Source: Prostheceraeus crozeri (Eukaryota; Platyhelminthes; Polycladida; Euryleptidae). Taken from it: a DNA stretch of 64,000 nucleotides. The translations under genes and the position numbers were made by a program. Location of the stretch: positions 1-64,000 of the forward strand of contig CAJQUW010015421.1 of NCBI GenBank assembly GCA_907163375.1, written 5' to 3'. The notes beneath the pieces were generated by a model that was given only the letters and a program-made list of their open reading frames with translations, ran no database searches and was not told where the DNA came from. Positions 11,557 through 23,321 of this stretch are shown piece by piece (position 1 is the first letter of the stretch; each line of letters begins with the position of its first letter).

Positions 11557-13207
11557 GATAAATTAAGTGCCGACATTAGCGTACAGACATGTTTTGTTTT
11601 GACACCACTTGACCTACCAATTTTATTCGCATGCTAACAGAATTCGTTCGTGGATATGAGTGGACGAATACCTTAACAATGGATCACGTCACGAGCGGTC
11701 ACACATTAGAGTGCGAGCTTTGCAGAATATCGAAGATTTAGATGATCTTTAGCTGAAATTTAGCTTAGCAAGAGAATTTAGAACATGTGTATTGCAAGAA
11801 CCGAAGTGAAGAACATCTGCCGCTTAGTTAATCGTCAACTCAGAAAGACCCTGTTAGATTTTTATCCATTAAGTCGCTTTTTGTTTTTTGTCATTAATTT
11901 AGTTATTTGTGCTAATCTCTCGGGTAAAAACGTAATTTCGACATAGAAGCATCTAAGAAAATGAACCGAACTGCAAATGTAATTGAGCGAATGCAAAAAT
12001 GTCAAGCTATTTGCCTCAACGTTCCCGTCTATCACGTACATCTGATCAGAAGTCATCTGTTCATATCAACAGTGCACTCGCATGGAAAATTGAGGAATCA
12101 GAGAAAGATCAGAGCGTGAGAAGAAAATGAATAATGAGATTGAAAGCAGATTTAGATAATGCTTGTTATCATTATTTATTGTAGATGCAGGAGTGCACGC
12201 CTCTTTTTCCGGTTTGAGAGAAAGAGTACCGGAAGTTCAGAAAGCACGGTATTCATTCTTTACGAAGAAAGTCTTCCATCCTCGTCTTTTGCACCCGAAA
12301 TCACTGTCACCGTTTGTAAAAGACAGAATTCCTGATTTCTTTTAGCGTCATTGAAAACTTTCGTAATTGGTGATAAAATTCTAAACTGGTCGTTATCCAT
12401 CAAACAAAATTAGACGTTGACATGGTCATACAATAATGGCTTTATCTGCGAATTCATACCCGATCAGTGGATATTCAGGTAGGGATTCATGGCGGCATAC
12501 ATGATATAGGCCTAATGTAGAGTAAGCTTATCATATAATTGAATCTAGTCACTATCAAATTTGGTCACATCGTATTCTTTATTCACTATTTCTGAAGGCA
12601 AGACCTAGGCCTATACATGTCGACCTCATTATCTTGTTGTGAACGATGATATTTTTAGCTTTTCGCTCCACAATGAATAGGCATCTGTAATACATATTTT
12701 CATCATAGGCGTATTCACACATTGGAAAAGTTTTTAGGCTAAATAACATAAACATCCAGATTACATTAGACTAGAACTACTCGGTAGGATCACGTCTAAG
12801 TTAAATTTCTAAGGCCGTGTGTGACGTCAACTCAAGTTCGCATTGTCATTGCGGGACAATGCCGACAACGAATTTCCCGATAGTGCAGCTTGTATTATTT
12901 CGCGATGTCAGATGTGAGAACATCCTTCATTGCCAGCTTCCACGTTTCTCGGTTTTTCGCAAACGTGTCCCACCACTGATTATCAGCCGCACGTCAAAAA
13001 ACCAAGATAAGTAAACGAAGAGCAACCTACTGTGCAGTCATTCAGCTTCTACCGCCATTCAAGACATTTAAGCTAGTTTGGACCATTTCGAGCCATCCAG
13101 ACGAGCCCTTATTGAGGACTCCTTATTGTGAAGATAAAACAGCATTGCTAGATAAATTCTAAATCTCACACGATGATACGAGTAACACGCATCACCAGAT
13201 TACAGTA
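11557..13207. other. Unassigned spacer
   Basis: Short open frames only (for example 11862-12056, 12163-12345, 12817-13014), none with a recognisable domain. No repeats were seen. Confidence 0.4.
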
Positions 13208-14218
13208 CACTGAAAATCGCTGGATACGAAAATTACATACAAACATATACCAAAATCACATACAATTTGAAACTAACATCTGATGCGAGATTCTCGTATG
13301 CTTACAGAGATCTGGTATGTTTTTCATGCGAAATTTCACTTACCTTCGTATGCGATTGGTATGTAGCGATACGAGCTGTTTTACACTGAAATACGAGTTG
13401 TGGGTATGTTTTATATACAAGACCCGATGCAAATTCATCTTCACTCGTATGCCTCTGGTGTGCCTCCGATATGTAGAGCTTTAAGTCACATAGCAAAAAT
13501 ATGTACATATTGCATACTATTGTCAAATAACTTTTTCAGTAAATAACCAGTCGTGAATATTTCCTTTTGATACTGTGATATTTAACTAGATTAGATTAAT
13601 TGTGAATTTATGCTCGTCGTTGTCAAAGTGTGTCGTCGTTGCTACTTGTCTAGCAACTTTAACAGGACGCTTAGTTAGCTCTGATTTATGATCCAAGGTT
13701 GATTAGCATCAATTCATTCAGACGATGTCTTTTGTGCAGCCGTTCTGACTTACATATCTCAAACATAACTATTTTTGTATTCATAAATTATAATGTTTTT
13801 TATTTCGGATTGATAATGTGCTTAATTTCAAAATCAATAATCAATATACGAGTAGATATATATCAATAACATCAATAATTGTTGATGGTTGAATACTTAT
13901 TGATTATTTGTGAAATGCCCTAGAATTACATGTATTAAAATCGAATTCAGTATTGAATGTCATTATGTCACTATTTACAAGACAGTAGTAACATTAGTGT
14001 GATCTTTATTGACAAAAGGCCTTAAATCAACATACTTTGGACATGATTTGTGCTTTCTTTAACATTGTGCTGATGTGGCTTTATTATGTAAAGCATACCA
14101 CACTTGAAATAACATACGAAAAGGATACAACTATATACCAAGAGAATACAGAAATATACCAAAAGAATATTCTGGTATGAATCCTTCGTATTGGATTGGT
14201 ATTGAGCGATTTACAGTT
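13208..14218 (-). mobile_element. TA-flanked ~1-kb non-autonomous TIR transposon, copy 1
   Basis: The ends are CACTGAAAATCGCT (left) and AGCGATTTACAGT (right), inverted to each other and flanked by TA at 13206-13207 and 14219-14220. It is an inverted, diverged copy of the elements at 23852-24834 and 58518-59516. The interior carries many CATAC(C/G)A motifs on both strands but no transposase. TA flanks suggest mobilisation by a Tc1/mariner-superfamily enzyme (inference). Confidence 0.88.
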
Positions 14219-14344
14219 TACGTGTCACCAGAATAACACGAGCCATGAAAGTTAGAGCCGTAATGACTGCTCTTGCGTTACGAAGTATACTGCGCTGTAA
14301 TCTCATAGTGTGTAATCCATCCCTCATCACACCTGATCCTGACA

Positions 14345-14622
14345 ATTGGCTAACTGCTCCTTAAATTTAGGGTATTCATGACCAGTAGGTATCAGGCACG
14401 CTTCAATTTCCTGGGAGCCTACATCACCAATGATCCCGCAGCTAACATCATTAATGAAGTAAAGAAGCGAATTGGCTTGGAAAGATCCGCTCTAAAAAAA
14501 TTGATGAAAAAGATCCTCAGAAGTCATTCTGTCAGTAACTATCACAAGAAGAGAATAGTTCATGCGCTAGTATTTCCAATCGTGACCTACGGGCACGAAA
14601 TGTGGACAATGACGGCAGAGAT

Positions 14623-14623
<1 letters not shown>
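14345..14623 (+). mobile_element. RTE-clade LINE, left fragment
   Basis: 5'-truncated copy of an RTE (BovB-like) LINE. The frame from about 14378 reads FNFLGAYITNDPA, KKRIGLERSALKKL and VHALVFPIVTYGHEMWT, the conserved block after the reverse-transcriptase palm in RTE elements. It stops at the insertion of the CR1-like LINE and resumes at 19083, where the next residues fit (RRR...FE, then WCWRRVLKIKWTDKETN). Confidence 0.85.

Positions 14624-14663
<40 letters not shown>
14624..14663. repeat. (TAAG)n microsatellite forming a LINE 3' tail
   Basis: Ten near-perfect TAAG units. On the minus strand this is a (CTTA)n tail exactly at the 3' border of the CR1-like LINE, as known for LINEs that end in short tandem repeats instead of poly-A. 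Confidence 0.85.
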
Positions 14664-14664
<1 letters not shown>

Positions 14665-14869
14665 GTGTATATTTCATTTACATTAGAAATCAAGGGTAGT
14701 GCACAATCAGAACGGTATGAACGTTCTGTATAGTAAAAATCAGGACACACACATGAGATTCAGTAAATGCAAGCGTTTCTTGAAGAGTGATTAAAATAAT
14801 CAGTATATTATAGATACGTCAGATGTATGATTAAGTAAGGAAACTGAATGGATACACGCAGCATATCAT

Positions 14870-16253
14870 CTATTCGAAGAATGTGTTATTTGCAAGAATG
14901 GTCGCCATTGGAAAGAAGGAGTTTCTTCGACGATTTGTTAAAGTCTGTGGCTGTATAAAGTTTCTCGACCGAAACGACCTTGGTGGACACATTTGATGTA
15001 GCGGGTGTTCTGAACAAAGTGAAATATTCTTTAGGAGCCGAATTGTACTTCGTTCACGGCGCATTCTGATGTCAGGAAATCGTCGCAGTCACAGTTGTCC
15101 CCACAGATGAGTCTGTGCGCTCTACGTTGAATTTTGTTTAGGATATTTTCGTTTTGTGCTGATAAGCCTATCATCAATGGAGAGCAGTATTCAATGACTG
15201 AGAGAATGAGACCATAATACACTCGAATGAGGCAGGGGCGATCAAGAAACTTCTTCAATACCCTGAGAGCATATAATCGTCGAGATGCACAGAGGTTAAT
15301 ATGCTGTATCTGCCTGTTCCATTTCAGGTCCTCCGTGAAATATACCCCAAGTATTTTGATTTCCGAAGCTAAGGACATATCCGGAATGTAAGGAGGTACT
15401 TGATTTGTTGATTTAGGGATCCACAAATACTTGTACTTACTGATATTCAGACGTAAACCTACAGACGATGACCACTGTAACATATTCTGATGCTCATCAT
15501 AGGCAGAGAGAAGCGTAGAAGTAGTGATCGAAATTACAAATGTACAATCATCTACATATTTGATGACAGAGGTAGAATCACATCTTGGCTCGAGGGAACT
15601 CATCACTAGATTAAACAAAAAAGGACCAAAGAGTGATCCCTGCGGAATGCCAGAGCACACTATTCGCTGATTGCTAACACAGTTGAATAATTTTACCGCT
15701 TGTAGACGGTTTTGCAAATAACTCGCAATCCACTTTATGAATCCATGTGGAAACTTATTTTCCAAAAGAGTATTGATAATAATGTCATGACCAAGTTGAT
15801 CAAATGCCTTGCTGAAGTCGTAAGCCAAGACACATACTCCAGATGTACCATCGGTATTAAGTGAAACTGTCATTCCTTCATGTATTGCAATTAGGGCTGA
15901 TGTTGTTGATGACAAGGGCTTGTTTCCAAACTGCAAAGGACCGAAAGTCTGTCGAAGTCGTGATGCCATGACCACCTCAAGAATCGCTTTTTCACAAACT
16001 TTAGAAAGGAGTGGGAGTAAGGAAATCGGTCGTAGTTCCTCCTTGGATACAGGAAAGCTTTTGGGTACAGGAGTGATCAAACTCTTCTTCCAACAGGTTG
16101 GGTATTGTCGTGATAAAATGGAAACGTTAATGACGTGGGGCACAGGAGCAGATATCAATGGAGCAGCAATCTTGTACAAAATACCAGGTATATCTCCCAG
16201 GCCAGGTGCTTTATTACCCTTCATTGTGCGCAATCATATGGTAGATGGCGGTC
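14870..16253 (-). pseudogene. LINE reverse transcriptase, C-terminal two thirds
   Basis: Target-primed reverse transcriptase of a CR1/Jockey-like LINE. Visible blocks in order: GNKAPGLGDIPG (RT block), LRPISLLPLLSKVCEKAI, AYDFSKAFDQLGHDIIINTL (first catalytic Asp), CSGIPQGSLFGPFLFN, IKYVDDCTFVI (the catalytic YVDD box), and EIKILGVYFTEDLKWNRQI. The tail IQRRAHRLICG and LCSEHPLHQMCPPRS is typical of the family. The main frame is 16233-15031; near 15050 the frame shifts and the last ~60 codons run to 14870. The upstream part continues beyond the hAT at 18615-19072. Confidence 0.9.
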
Positions 16254-16261
16254 ACATCAAC

Positions 16262-18606
16262 CAGGGCTGTGGAGCCGATGCGTTATCTCATCGGCTCCGG
16301 CTCCACGACACTGATGTGAAAGGCTCCGGCTCGGCTCCGGCTCCGGCTCCGACTTCAAATTCAGGTTCTATCTATGCTGGTTATCCTGGATCCGTTGAAC
16401 GGGTTTTTTGGATAACGGTGTGGCCTTCAGAGGCTTGCTACAATCATCAAATTAGTTTTCATTAACAAGCAACGACTTAAGTTAATAATAAAAATGATAA
16501 TAGCCTAATATAATGACAAATAACATACTTGTCATATATTTTTGCATAAATTGACTATCTCTGAAAGATAAAATAAAGTTATAGCCAGGATTGGTTAAAT
16601 TAGATAAAGATCTCCCGCACTGGCTAAATATAAATTGGCCTAGCCTGCAACCAGTCTACTACGAGGCTACATTAAATAAGACCACATGAGTGATGATGAT
16701 ATACCTAATTAGCCGTCACAGGGGCCGAATAGTAGTATAAGCTTTTTAACAAAGCTTGAATATGAAACTGGATAGCGTATGCCTCTAAATAGCTTATAGG
16801 GCCTGTATCTACTCGAACATGGAAAGGGTATCGGCTATATAGCCAAATATACCGTATCAATAAAGATATCAATTGCTTTATTGAATATTAAAGTGTATAT
16901 AGGCTAGCTTAGGTTGTTATTGTTATTTGTTATTGCCTTTATTCAATAGTCTGTTGGTCCATGAATGATATGATCGGTGGGTAGCCCACGACTCATCATC
17001 TGTAGAAATTGTAATTTAGATAGCCTCATTGCAGTGTAGGCTAGAAATGTACAATTGAAAATTATACTTAAAAAAATTAAAAATATCTAATTTAGGACAA
17101 GTTTTATAATTCTATGCAGCATACTTAATAAGTTAAGGCCTAACTTACATTATATTAATTTCGTATTTTTCATTATGGCGTAAAGTTGCACTAAATAATT
17201 CATCAATGATTCATGTATATTATTATATTCAATTTATGTATAACACATTACCACTATTCCTCTGATGATGGTTAGGCTGATGAAACTGAACTCGGAGTAT
17301 CACACAGTATGTTGCAGGGTGCTATGCATAATAAAAATTTGACTGCGAGCACCCAGCAGAAATCCCATCTACTTTGCTAGCTTTCGAATGCGCGTGCGGT
17401 TTAATGTCACAGACAATAGAAAAGGGAAGTCAAAAGGCGCCTTTATTGAGAGCGTCTCAGTCTTTTTTTATTGTTTACATATAAGTCAGCATGATATCAG
17501 CATAAAGTGTTGACAGACGGAAAAAATAATAATGAAAATTCTTGAAATCCACAGGTCTATGACATTTGGGGAAATATTATTACACGATACGGCTCTTGTG
17601 CAGTCCTCCCCCCCATTTTTTCTCTGGTCAAAAGATGCAGCACCATTGGATGTCCGTTTCAGCATCACCGGTTTGAGTGAAGCATTTCGTGCTGTTGTAA
17701 AAATCTACGTGGTAATTGCGATGTCATGGTCGCAAACTTCGTCAGCAAGTCAACATTGTAATTTGCCTTCGGGTTTTTCGCATTGAAATATACCCTTTGA
17801 ATTTTGAAGTCAAAGGAAATTCATTGTGAATGAGATACCTTTAAAATAATAGGGCGCTACTAGAAGTGGCTGGGTCGCTTATTGCTATAGCCATGTAGTC
17901 AGGTCATTCGTGTGAGTGTGAAGAGTTATCCCTCCAATCAAAATTGATCAAATTGAATAATCGATTGTTTTGAAAAATATATGTGGGAGGACTGCACAAG
18001 AGCCTACAATACAATCTAAGGAAATTGGCATTGTCACAGATGTCGGTAGCTTCTGCCAGTAGCCATACCGATAGATGATAGCCTACATAGTAACCGTATT
18101 AGATTTAAGACATTGCGCAAGAAATGTAGCTATATTATCTTTGCTGACTGAACTGGAAATGTGTACATAAATGACTGGCGACTTGTCTCTAGGAATCTAC
18201 AATCATCTAGTTAGCATGCATATAACAAGTCTTCAAATTAATGGATTTTGGAGAATACGTTGTCAATATGGAAATTAGTCTTACGAAACATATGCAATAA
18301 AAAATATTACACATGTGTGTAAATATATAATAAATATAATACAAAAGAAGGCGGCAACTGCAAAGAAAGATATCGTGGATGACAGATCATTGGTATACTT
18401 AAAAGACATATCTTTAGATTTCAAATGATTTAATTTTTTTATGACGCCAATTAATAACTTTTAGAATTCTAGATTTATATCAAAGCTCAAACTATCGGAG
18501 CCGGAGCCGGAGCCTTTGTAATAAATTGGCTCCGGCTCCGGCTCCGGCTCCGACCAAAACCATCGGCTCCTTAAGGCTCCGGCTCCGCTCCGGCTCCACA
18601 GCCCTG
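16262..18606. mobile_element. hAT transposon with GGCTCC subterminal arrays, long copy
   Basis: Ends are CAGGGCTGTGGAGCC and GGCTCCACAGCCCTG, flanked by a perfect 8-bp TSD ACATCAAC (16254-16261 and 18607-18614). GGCTCC hexamers are repeated just inside both ends (16292-16350 and 18497-18596). It interrupts the reverse-transcriptase frame of the LINE, so it is younger than the LINE. There is no transposase frame in its 2345 bp, so it is non-autonomous. A second, shorter copy lies at 41603-43007. Confidence 0.95.
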
Positions 18607-18614
18607 ACATCAAC

Positions 18615-19072
18615 AATCGGAGCCCATTCGTCGTCCAAATCGCTTTCAAGACTCATCGGCATTAATGGAGTTGGTCTATTTACTTGGCTTGATATGAAGA
18701 TATCATTGATTTCTTCTACCGCTTCCTCAACGTTATTGAACTGGTTTATCAACGCACTCAGAGCCGAGTGCCTCGAACTTCGTGTCCCTTTCACTTCATT
18801 AACGACGTGCCACAACTGCTTCGAAGATTTCTCTGCATTTACAGCCCATTCCAACTTAGCTTTTCTCAGCATTTCTTTTACCTTCTTATTGAGCTGTTGA
18901 TACAAAGCGAAATTGCGTTGTCGATAAGCTGTCCATCGACGGTCTATGAGACTTCTCAATAGGGGAGTGATGTAGGGCTTGTCACGCGAAGTCATGACCA
19001 CATAGGAAGCAGGAACTGTTTCGACAAAACACCTTTGTAGTGACTCATTCAAAACATAGCATTTTTCGTCCA
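18615..19072 (-). pseudogene. LINE ORF2, segment upstream of the RT core
   Basis: Read on the minus strand: DKPYITPLLRSLIDRRW, AYRQRNFALYQQLNKKVKEM and KSSKQLWHVVNEVKGTRS. This is the linker between endonuclease and reverse transcriptase in CR1/Jockey-type LINEs. It continues in the piece ending at 16253 once the hAT insertion is taken out. The endonuclease domain is missing because of 5' truncation. Confidence 0.85.
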
Positions 19073-19082
19073 ACGACAGATA

Positions 19083-19435
19083 CGACGGAGGTTAACATCT
19101 TTCGAATGATGGTGCTGGAGAAGAGTGCTTAAAATAAAATGGACAGATAAGGAGACCAACAAATTCGTGCTAGGGCTAGAGAGTATCCTGGAGCCACTCT
19201 TCAGTCACATAGCAAGGCGCGGAGCTGGCAACCAGTAGAAATCACTCATGCTGGTAAAGCGAGACGAGGAAGACCACGAATGACACTCATCAACAACATC
19301 AGGCGGCTTCTTGGGCTGGCGCTCTACCAAGCGATGGAGAAGGTGCAGGATCGTGGACGCTAGAGGAAGGAGCTTGCGGTCTGGGTCCCCAAGGGTCGAC
19401 CTAGCGACACGAATGAACAAGTATCAGGTAATTTC
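19083..19435 (+). pseudogene. RTE-clade LINE, right fragment (C-terminus)
   Basis: Continues the RTE frame of 14378-14623. The sequence gives WCWRRVLKIKWTDKETN, then in shifted frames SHIARRGAG, KSLMLVKRDEEDHE and QAMEKVQDR, matching the order of the conserved RTE tail (hydrophobic WCWRR, then 'HIARR', then a glycine/arginine-rich segment, then 'DREAWR'). Several stops and shifts make it a relic. The 3' end is near GGGTCGACCTAGCGACACG. Confidence 0.8.
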
Positions 19436-22400
19436 ATAAGTCGTGAGCGCGCTAGTCGCGTATAGGGTAGTATTTACATGCAGTAACAAATGCGACACTA
19501 CTTTTTATAGAATATTTACAGAATGATCCCGGCGAAATTTTGCCTCCGATTTTTCCTGGATGACCAATTTTGAATTCAACGATGTCGGATTGATTCCGAT
19601 TTTACTCATTTTTTGCGCCTTTTTTATGTACCATTTTCCTGTGGCAAGTACTAACTCACTTGCTTGGCATAATTGCCACATATAACGTCGCCTTTGAAAT
19701 CATCAACGACATTAAAAGAAAAGTAATACCAGAAAAATGTGATAAACAACTGATCAAAGTTATAGTATTGAAAGTGTAACAATAGGTATGTTGTTCCAAT
19801 AGTAGATAATTGTTCAACTAATTGATGCCCACTTTTTTAAGGAACGAGCTAAATCGATGCTGCTAGATCTAGAGAACACTCAAAATGCTAAAACATGAAA
19901 TAGTTGTGGAGGCATGACTTAACCTTATCCATGTTAAGAAATAGATTTGAAACAAACATTATTTACGCGAAACGTCTTTGATCTAATAGCTGCTTTCCGT
20001 GTGAAAGCGAGCTAATTTGCGAATATAAGCTACAACATCAAAAGATGGATCCCAGAAATTATCAAATCCAAATACTTAGGATAATTGAAAATGTTGGTTA
20101 TGAACTGATTGTGTTTCTTTCAGTCTTTTTGAGCTTCTGCACTTTTGAAAATTATTCCGCTAATTCAATTAACTACACACGTCAAACTGTGATGAGAGAA
20201 ACTTCAAGCCGGTATAGTGGTGAATCCATAATTAAATTAGAACCAGTGTCCATCTTCATTCAGTTTTAGTGTGGTTATTTGCCGGCAATCATATCAGCTA
20301 TTTGCTTGACAATCCTACGAAGCTAAACACGCAGATCCAATGGAACAAGCGCAAAGTGTGAAGTAGGATTTGTAGCTTCATTTCCTATGAATATGCATCA
20401 TATGGGAATGAATTAATTTACTCTGTTAAAAAAGTTAGTTAAGACAGATATATTCCTGAAATAAGGTAACTCTCCTGAATTAAGGTTGACAGTAGCTACT
20501 TTAACTACACTGAGAGTGTTTGATTCTTCGGAATAAAATATAATCAGCAGTTATTGGATGTCAAAGTTTATGTCTCTCAATTTCTTGTGAGGAAGAAGTA
20601 TCACTTTTAGAACAATAACGCTGTGTAAAATCGGTGGCTGTAGGAATGAAACAGAAATATTTACTTAGCCAAAATCACAATGATAAAAACGAAAAGAAAT
20701 TAAGAAAAAATTCGCTTCGAGCCAATGCTTTTTCGAGGCATCTCAATTAGCGATCATGAGTTCAAACTGTCGAATCCCGGTATCCTCCGTAATCGTCAAA
20801 TTCTGCTGTTTGTGAACTTGCAATTTCTTGTATCAAGTCATCATAGAAATGTGATTTAAGAAAGACGTAAGCCTTTACGATCATCCTAAAATTTGCGCAT
20901 TTGTCATGACAGAACGAAGTGGATGCCGTCGCCTCGCTGCATCCACTTTCGCTCATCCACTTTTTATTCAAACAGTGAATCTCAAAAAAATGTCAACTGA
21001 TGCATTAAAAAGCCCTACTTTCATCTTTCATACACACTGACATGGAATATTTATCATCACCATCGAAACAGTCATAGAACAAAATAAACATCCACTCAAT
21101 GATAATGAAAAATTGTTGAATTTCAAAATAATTTTCAAATAATTTGACACATCTTTCATATCTATGGAAATGTCATATGCACTCAGTAAATGGAAGTGAC
21201 ATCAGAAGTTTCATAAACATGGGTCACGAATCTGTTTGTCTTGATAGTTGTCAGAGTTTTTGTTAAAAACGATGAATGCGATCTGAACAAACCAATCGTT
21301 TAAGAATACGCATTTTTTTGTCGATCCTTCATGTAGAGCAGCATTCATCAACTGTCTATCATCCAACACGATTTGATGATTTCAAACGGCTCTGTTGTAT
21401 GCATGGTCCAAATTTTTTAGCACACCATTAATGCTAAATGAATGCCAAGGAATGTAAACTCTTCTATACGGATGACACGATTTAAATCACGTAATTGTCA
21501 ATAAATGATAATTGATAAAAACGATGAATGCAATCTGAACAAACCAATCGTTCATAAAAACACAATTTTTTGTGTCGACTCCAATATTTTGAAATATTCG
21601 ATTTAGGGATACTATATGTACTTGAAGCATCTTCCCTAATCATAGGATTACAATCACTCCGTGTGAAAATGTTTTATCTTTGAAGTGCTTCCTCTGTCCG
21701 AAGACATTTTGTTGTACCAACAATTCAACAGTTCAACTTTGATTGCGGAAATGATTTCATGAATTATGTCAGTTTTTGAAAAGCCACCAGCAAATTTTAG
21801 AACTTTGTTTATTGGATATATGAATCATATTTAGCGATGTCAATGCAATGTTTATCCATCCTTAAAACCGGAAATTCAACTTGTGTCATCTTCAAATGAA
21901 TGATGGCAAAACAGCAGAGATCGAAAGCCATGTTTCGACAAACACAATTGTCTTGCACTTTTAAATTATCTTATTCCGTTTAAAGATGCATTTCTTAGGC
22001 AGTGATGTTGCACAGACGCTGCATGTATTGTTTCCATAATCCCCGGAAATATTGAGATTTAACTGATAAATGAAACAGATACTTTCCTTAATCCACTTAG
22101 TGATAATCGTGGCTTTCATGGTCATTCTAACTTAAGTTAACCGATAATCTACATAGATATTAGGTTACTGATACTGTCTACTTCCGAAGTATACCGTAGT
22201 ATTGCGATTAAGAACGATTAGAATCCCAAGTAACAAGTATGTCCGATCGTTTGTGCTTTGTTTATTGATGCCACCATCTAACAGCTCAAAACACGACTAA
22301 ATAGTATGTCAAATATCCGAATATTGAGTTCACTAATTGTGTTACCATTCTTGGTGTTTTGTGGCATGACACTCTTTTTCATGGGGGTCATTTTTTTAAA

Positions 22401-23105
22401 ATGTGTTCGAACGGCATCTAGACGACTATACATGTGTTACGTGTTGAAGCCTTTTGTTAGCATTTCTAAGTTAATCTAAGTTGTTTATAGTTGTTTTTCA
22501 TGTCCAAGATGATTTATAGCACATCCCTTTTTGGTAAAATGCCACGTCATATAACGACGGCGTTTAATAAGAGTTGTACAGCGCGACTCATAAAAAGCGA
22601 GCTCATAAAATTAATTTGTGCCAAAGGTCGCTGTTGTCTTGCAAGATTATGTTAATTGTATTTGTTCGTTTTTGTTCAAAATTTGTTCGTTTTTGTCTCA
22701 TCATGAAACCTGTCTTCTCATCCATTGCATTATCTGGTGCACATTTCCTACTCCCACTCTCAACTATTTCTGTTTGCATCTATTTTCTCTTACAGTCGAT
22801 CTATTTTCTTTCTTTTTTTAATTTGTGCAGCTAGCAAATTTTAGATCGTAAAAATGTTGTAATAAACTTTGCGGTGCGCTCATTGTATTTTGTTTGTTCT
22901 TGGAGAGAAGAACGATTTCCAATTAATTTCTGTACATGTGATTTTCATTTGTTATGTAGTCAGTATTAATTGTGTCATGTTGATGGGACTACGACTACGG
23001 AGTTTAGAAGGACTCCAAGTCCGACTGCAGCTAAATCTGCATCTCAGCTACTTCCTACAATTCCGAACGATCAATTTTTCTGCGGCATGCACAATGGGCA
23101 ATATA
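19436..23105. other. Long unassigned region with one local ~250-bp-spaced duplication
   Basis: No gene or mobile element was recognised. A ~60-bp segment beginning AAAACGATGAATGC(G/A)ATCTG occurs at about 21267 and again at about 21515 in the same direction, each followed by AACAAACCAATCGTT. Short frames at 20045-20269, 20762-20971 and 22574-22834 are hydrophobic or low-complexity and have no domain. Confidence 0.4.
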
Positions 23106-23188
23106 CAGGGTGTATCGGAAGTAACCGTTGAACTTCAAAAATATATAAATCCATAATATATTATAAATACAAATCTTCTGATACACTC
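23106..23188. mobile_element. 83-bp mariner-type mini-MITE
   Basis: CAGGGTGTATCGGAAG at the left and CTTCTGATACACTC at the right are inverted and flanked by TA (23104-23105, 23189-23190). The start TACAGGGTGT is common in mariner-type ends (established). The size indicates an extreme internal deletion. Confidence 0.65.
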
Positions 23189-23321
23189 TATACATACATA
23201 GGTTAGTGTCAATGTATTCTGCTTCCTGAATAATTGATGGGGCATGACGGTGAAATTTCCATAAAACTTCTGGAGCCATGCTCAATTTCGGAATGTTCGT
23301 TGCTACATCTAAATAGGCCGC

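Larger units (their letters stand above)
14624..19072 (-). mobile_element. CR1/Jockey-type LINE inserted in the RTE element and split by a hAT
   Basis: About 2.1 kb of LINE once the 16262-18606 hAT is discounted. It is 5'-truncated between endonuclease and reverse transcriptase and ends in (CTTA)n. Imperfect TSDs are visible: ACGGCAGAGATA at 14612-14623 and ACGACAGATA at 19073-19082, both RTE sequence. Clade placement rests on remembered motif style and is approximate. Confidence 0.85.

Noticed and set aside
16262-18606. The ~190-codon frame entering the GGCTCC end (18492-19073) read as one protein
   Set aside because: Its last ~40 codons are hAT subterminal hexamers (GAGAGAG-type peptide). 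Only 18615-19072 is LINE-derived.
22574-23156. Membrane-like frames of 67-95 codons
   Set aside because: Hydrophobic because of T-rich sequence; frames overlap each other, with no start context or domain.
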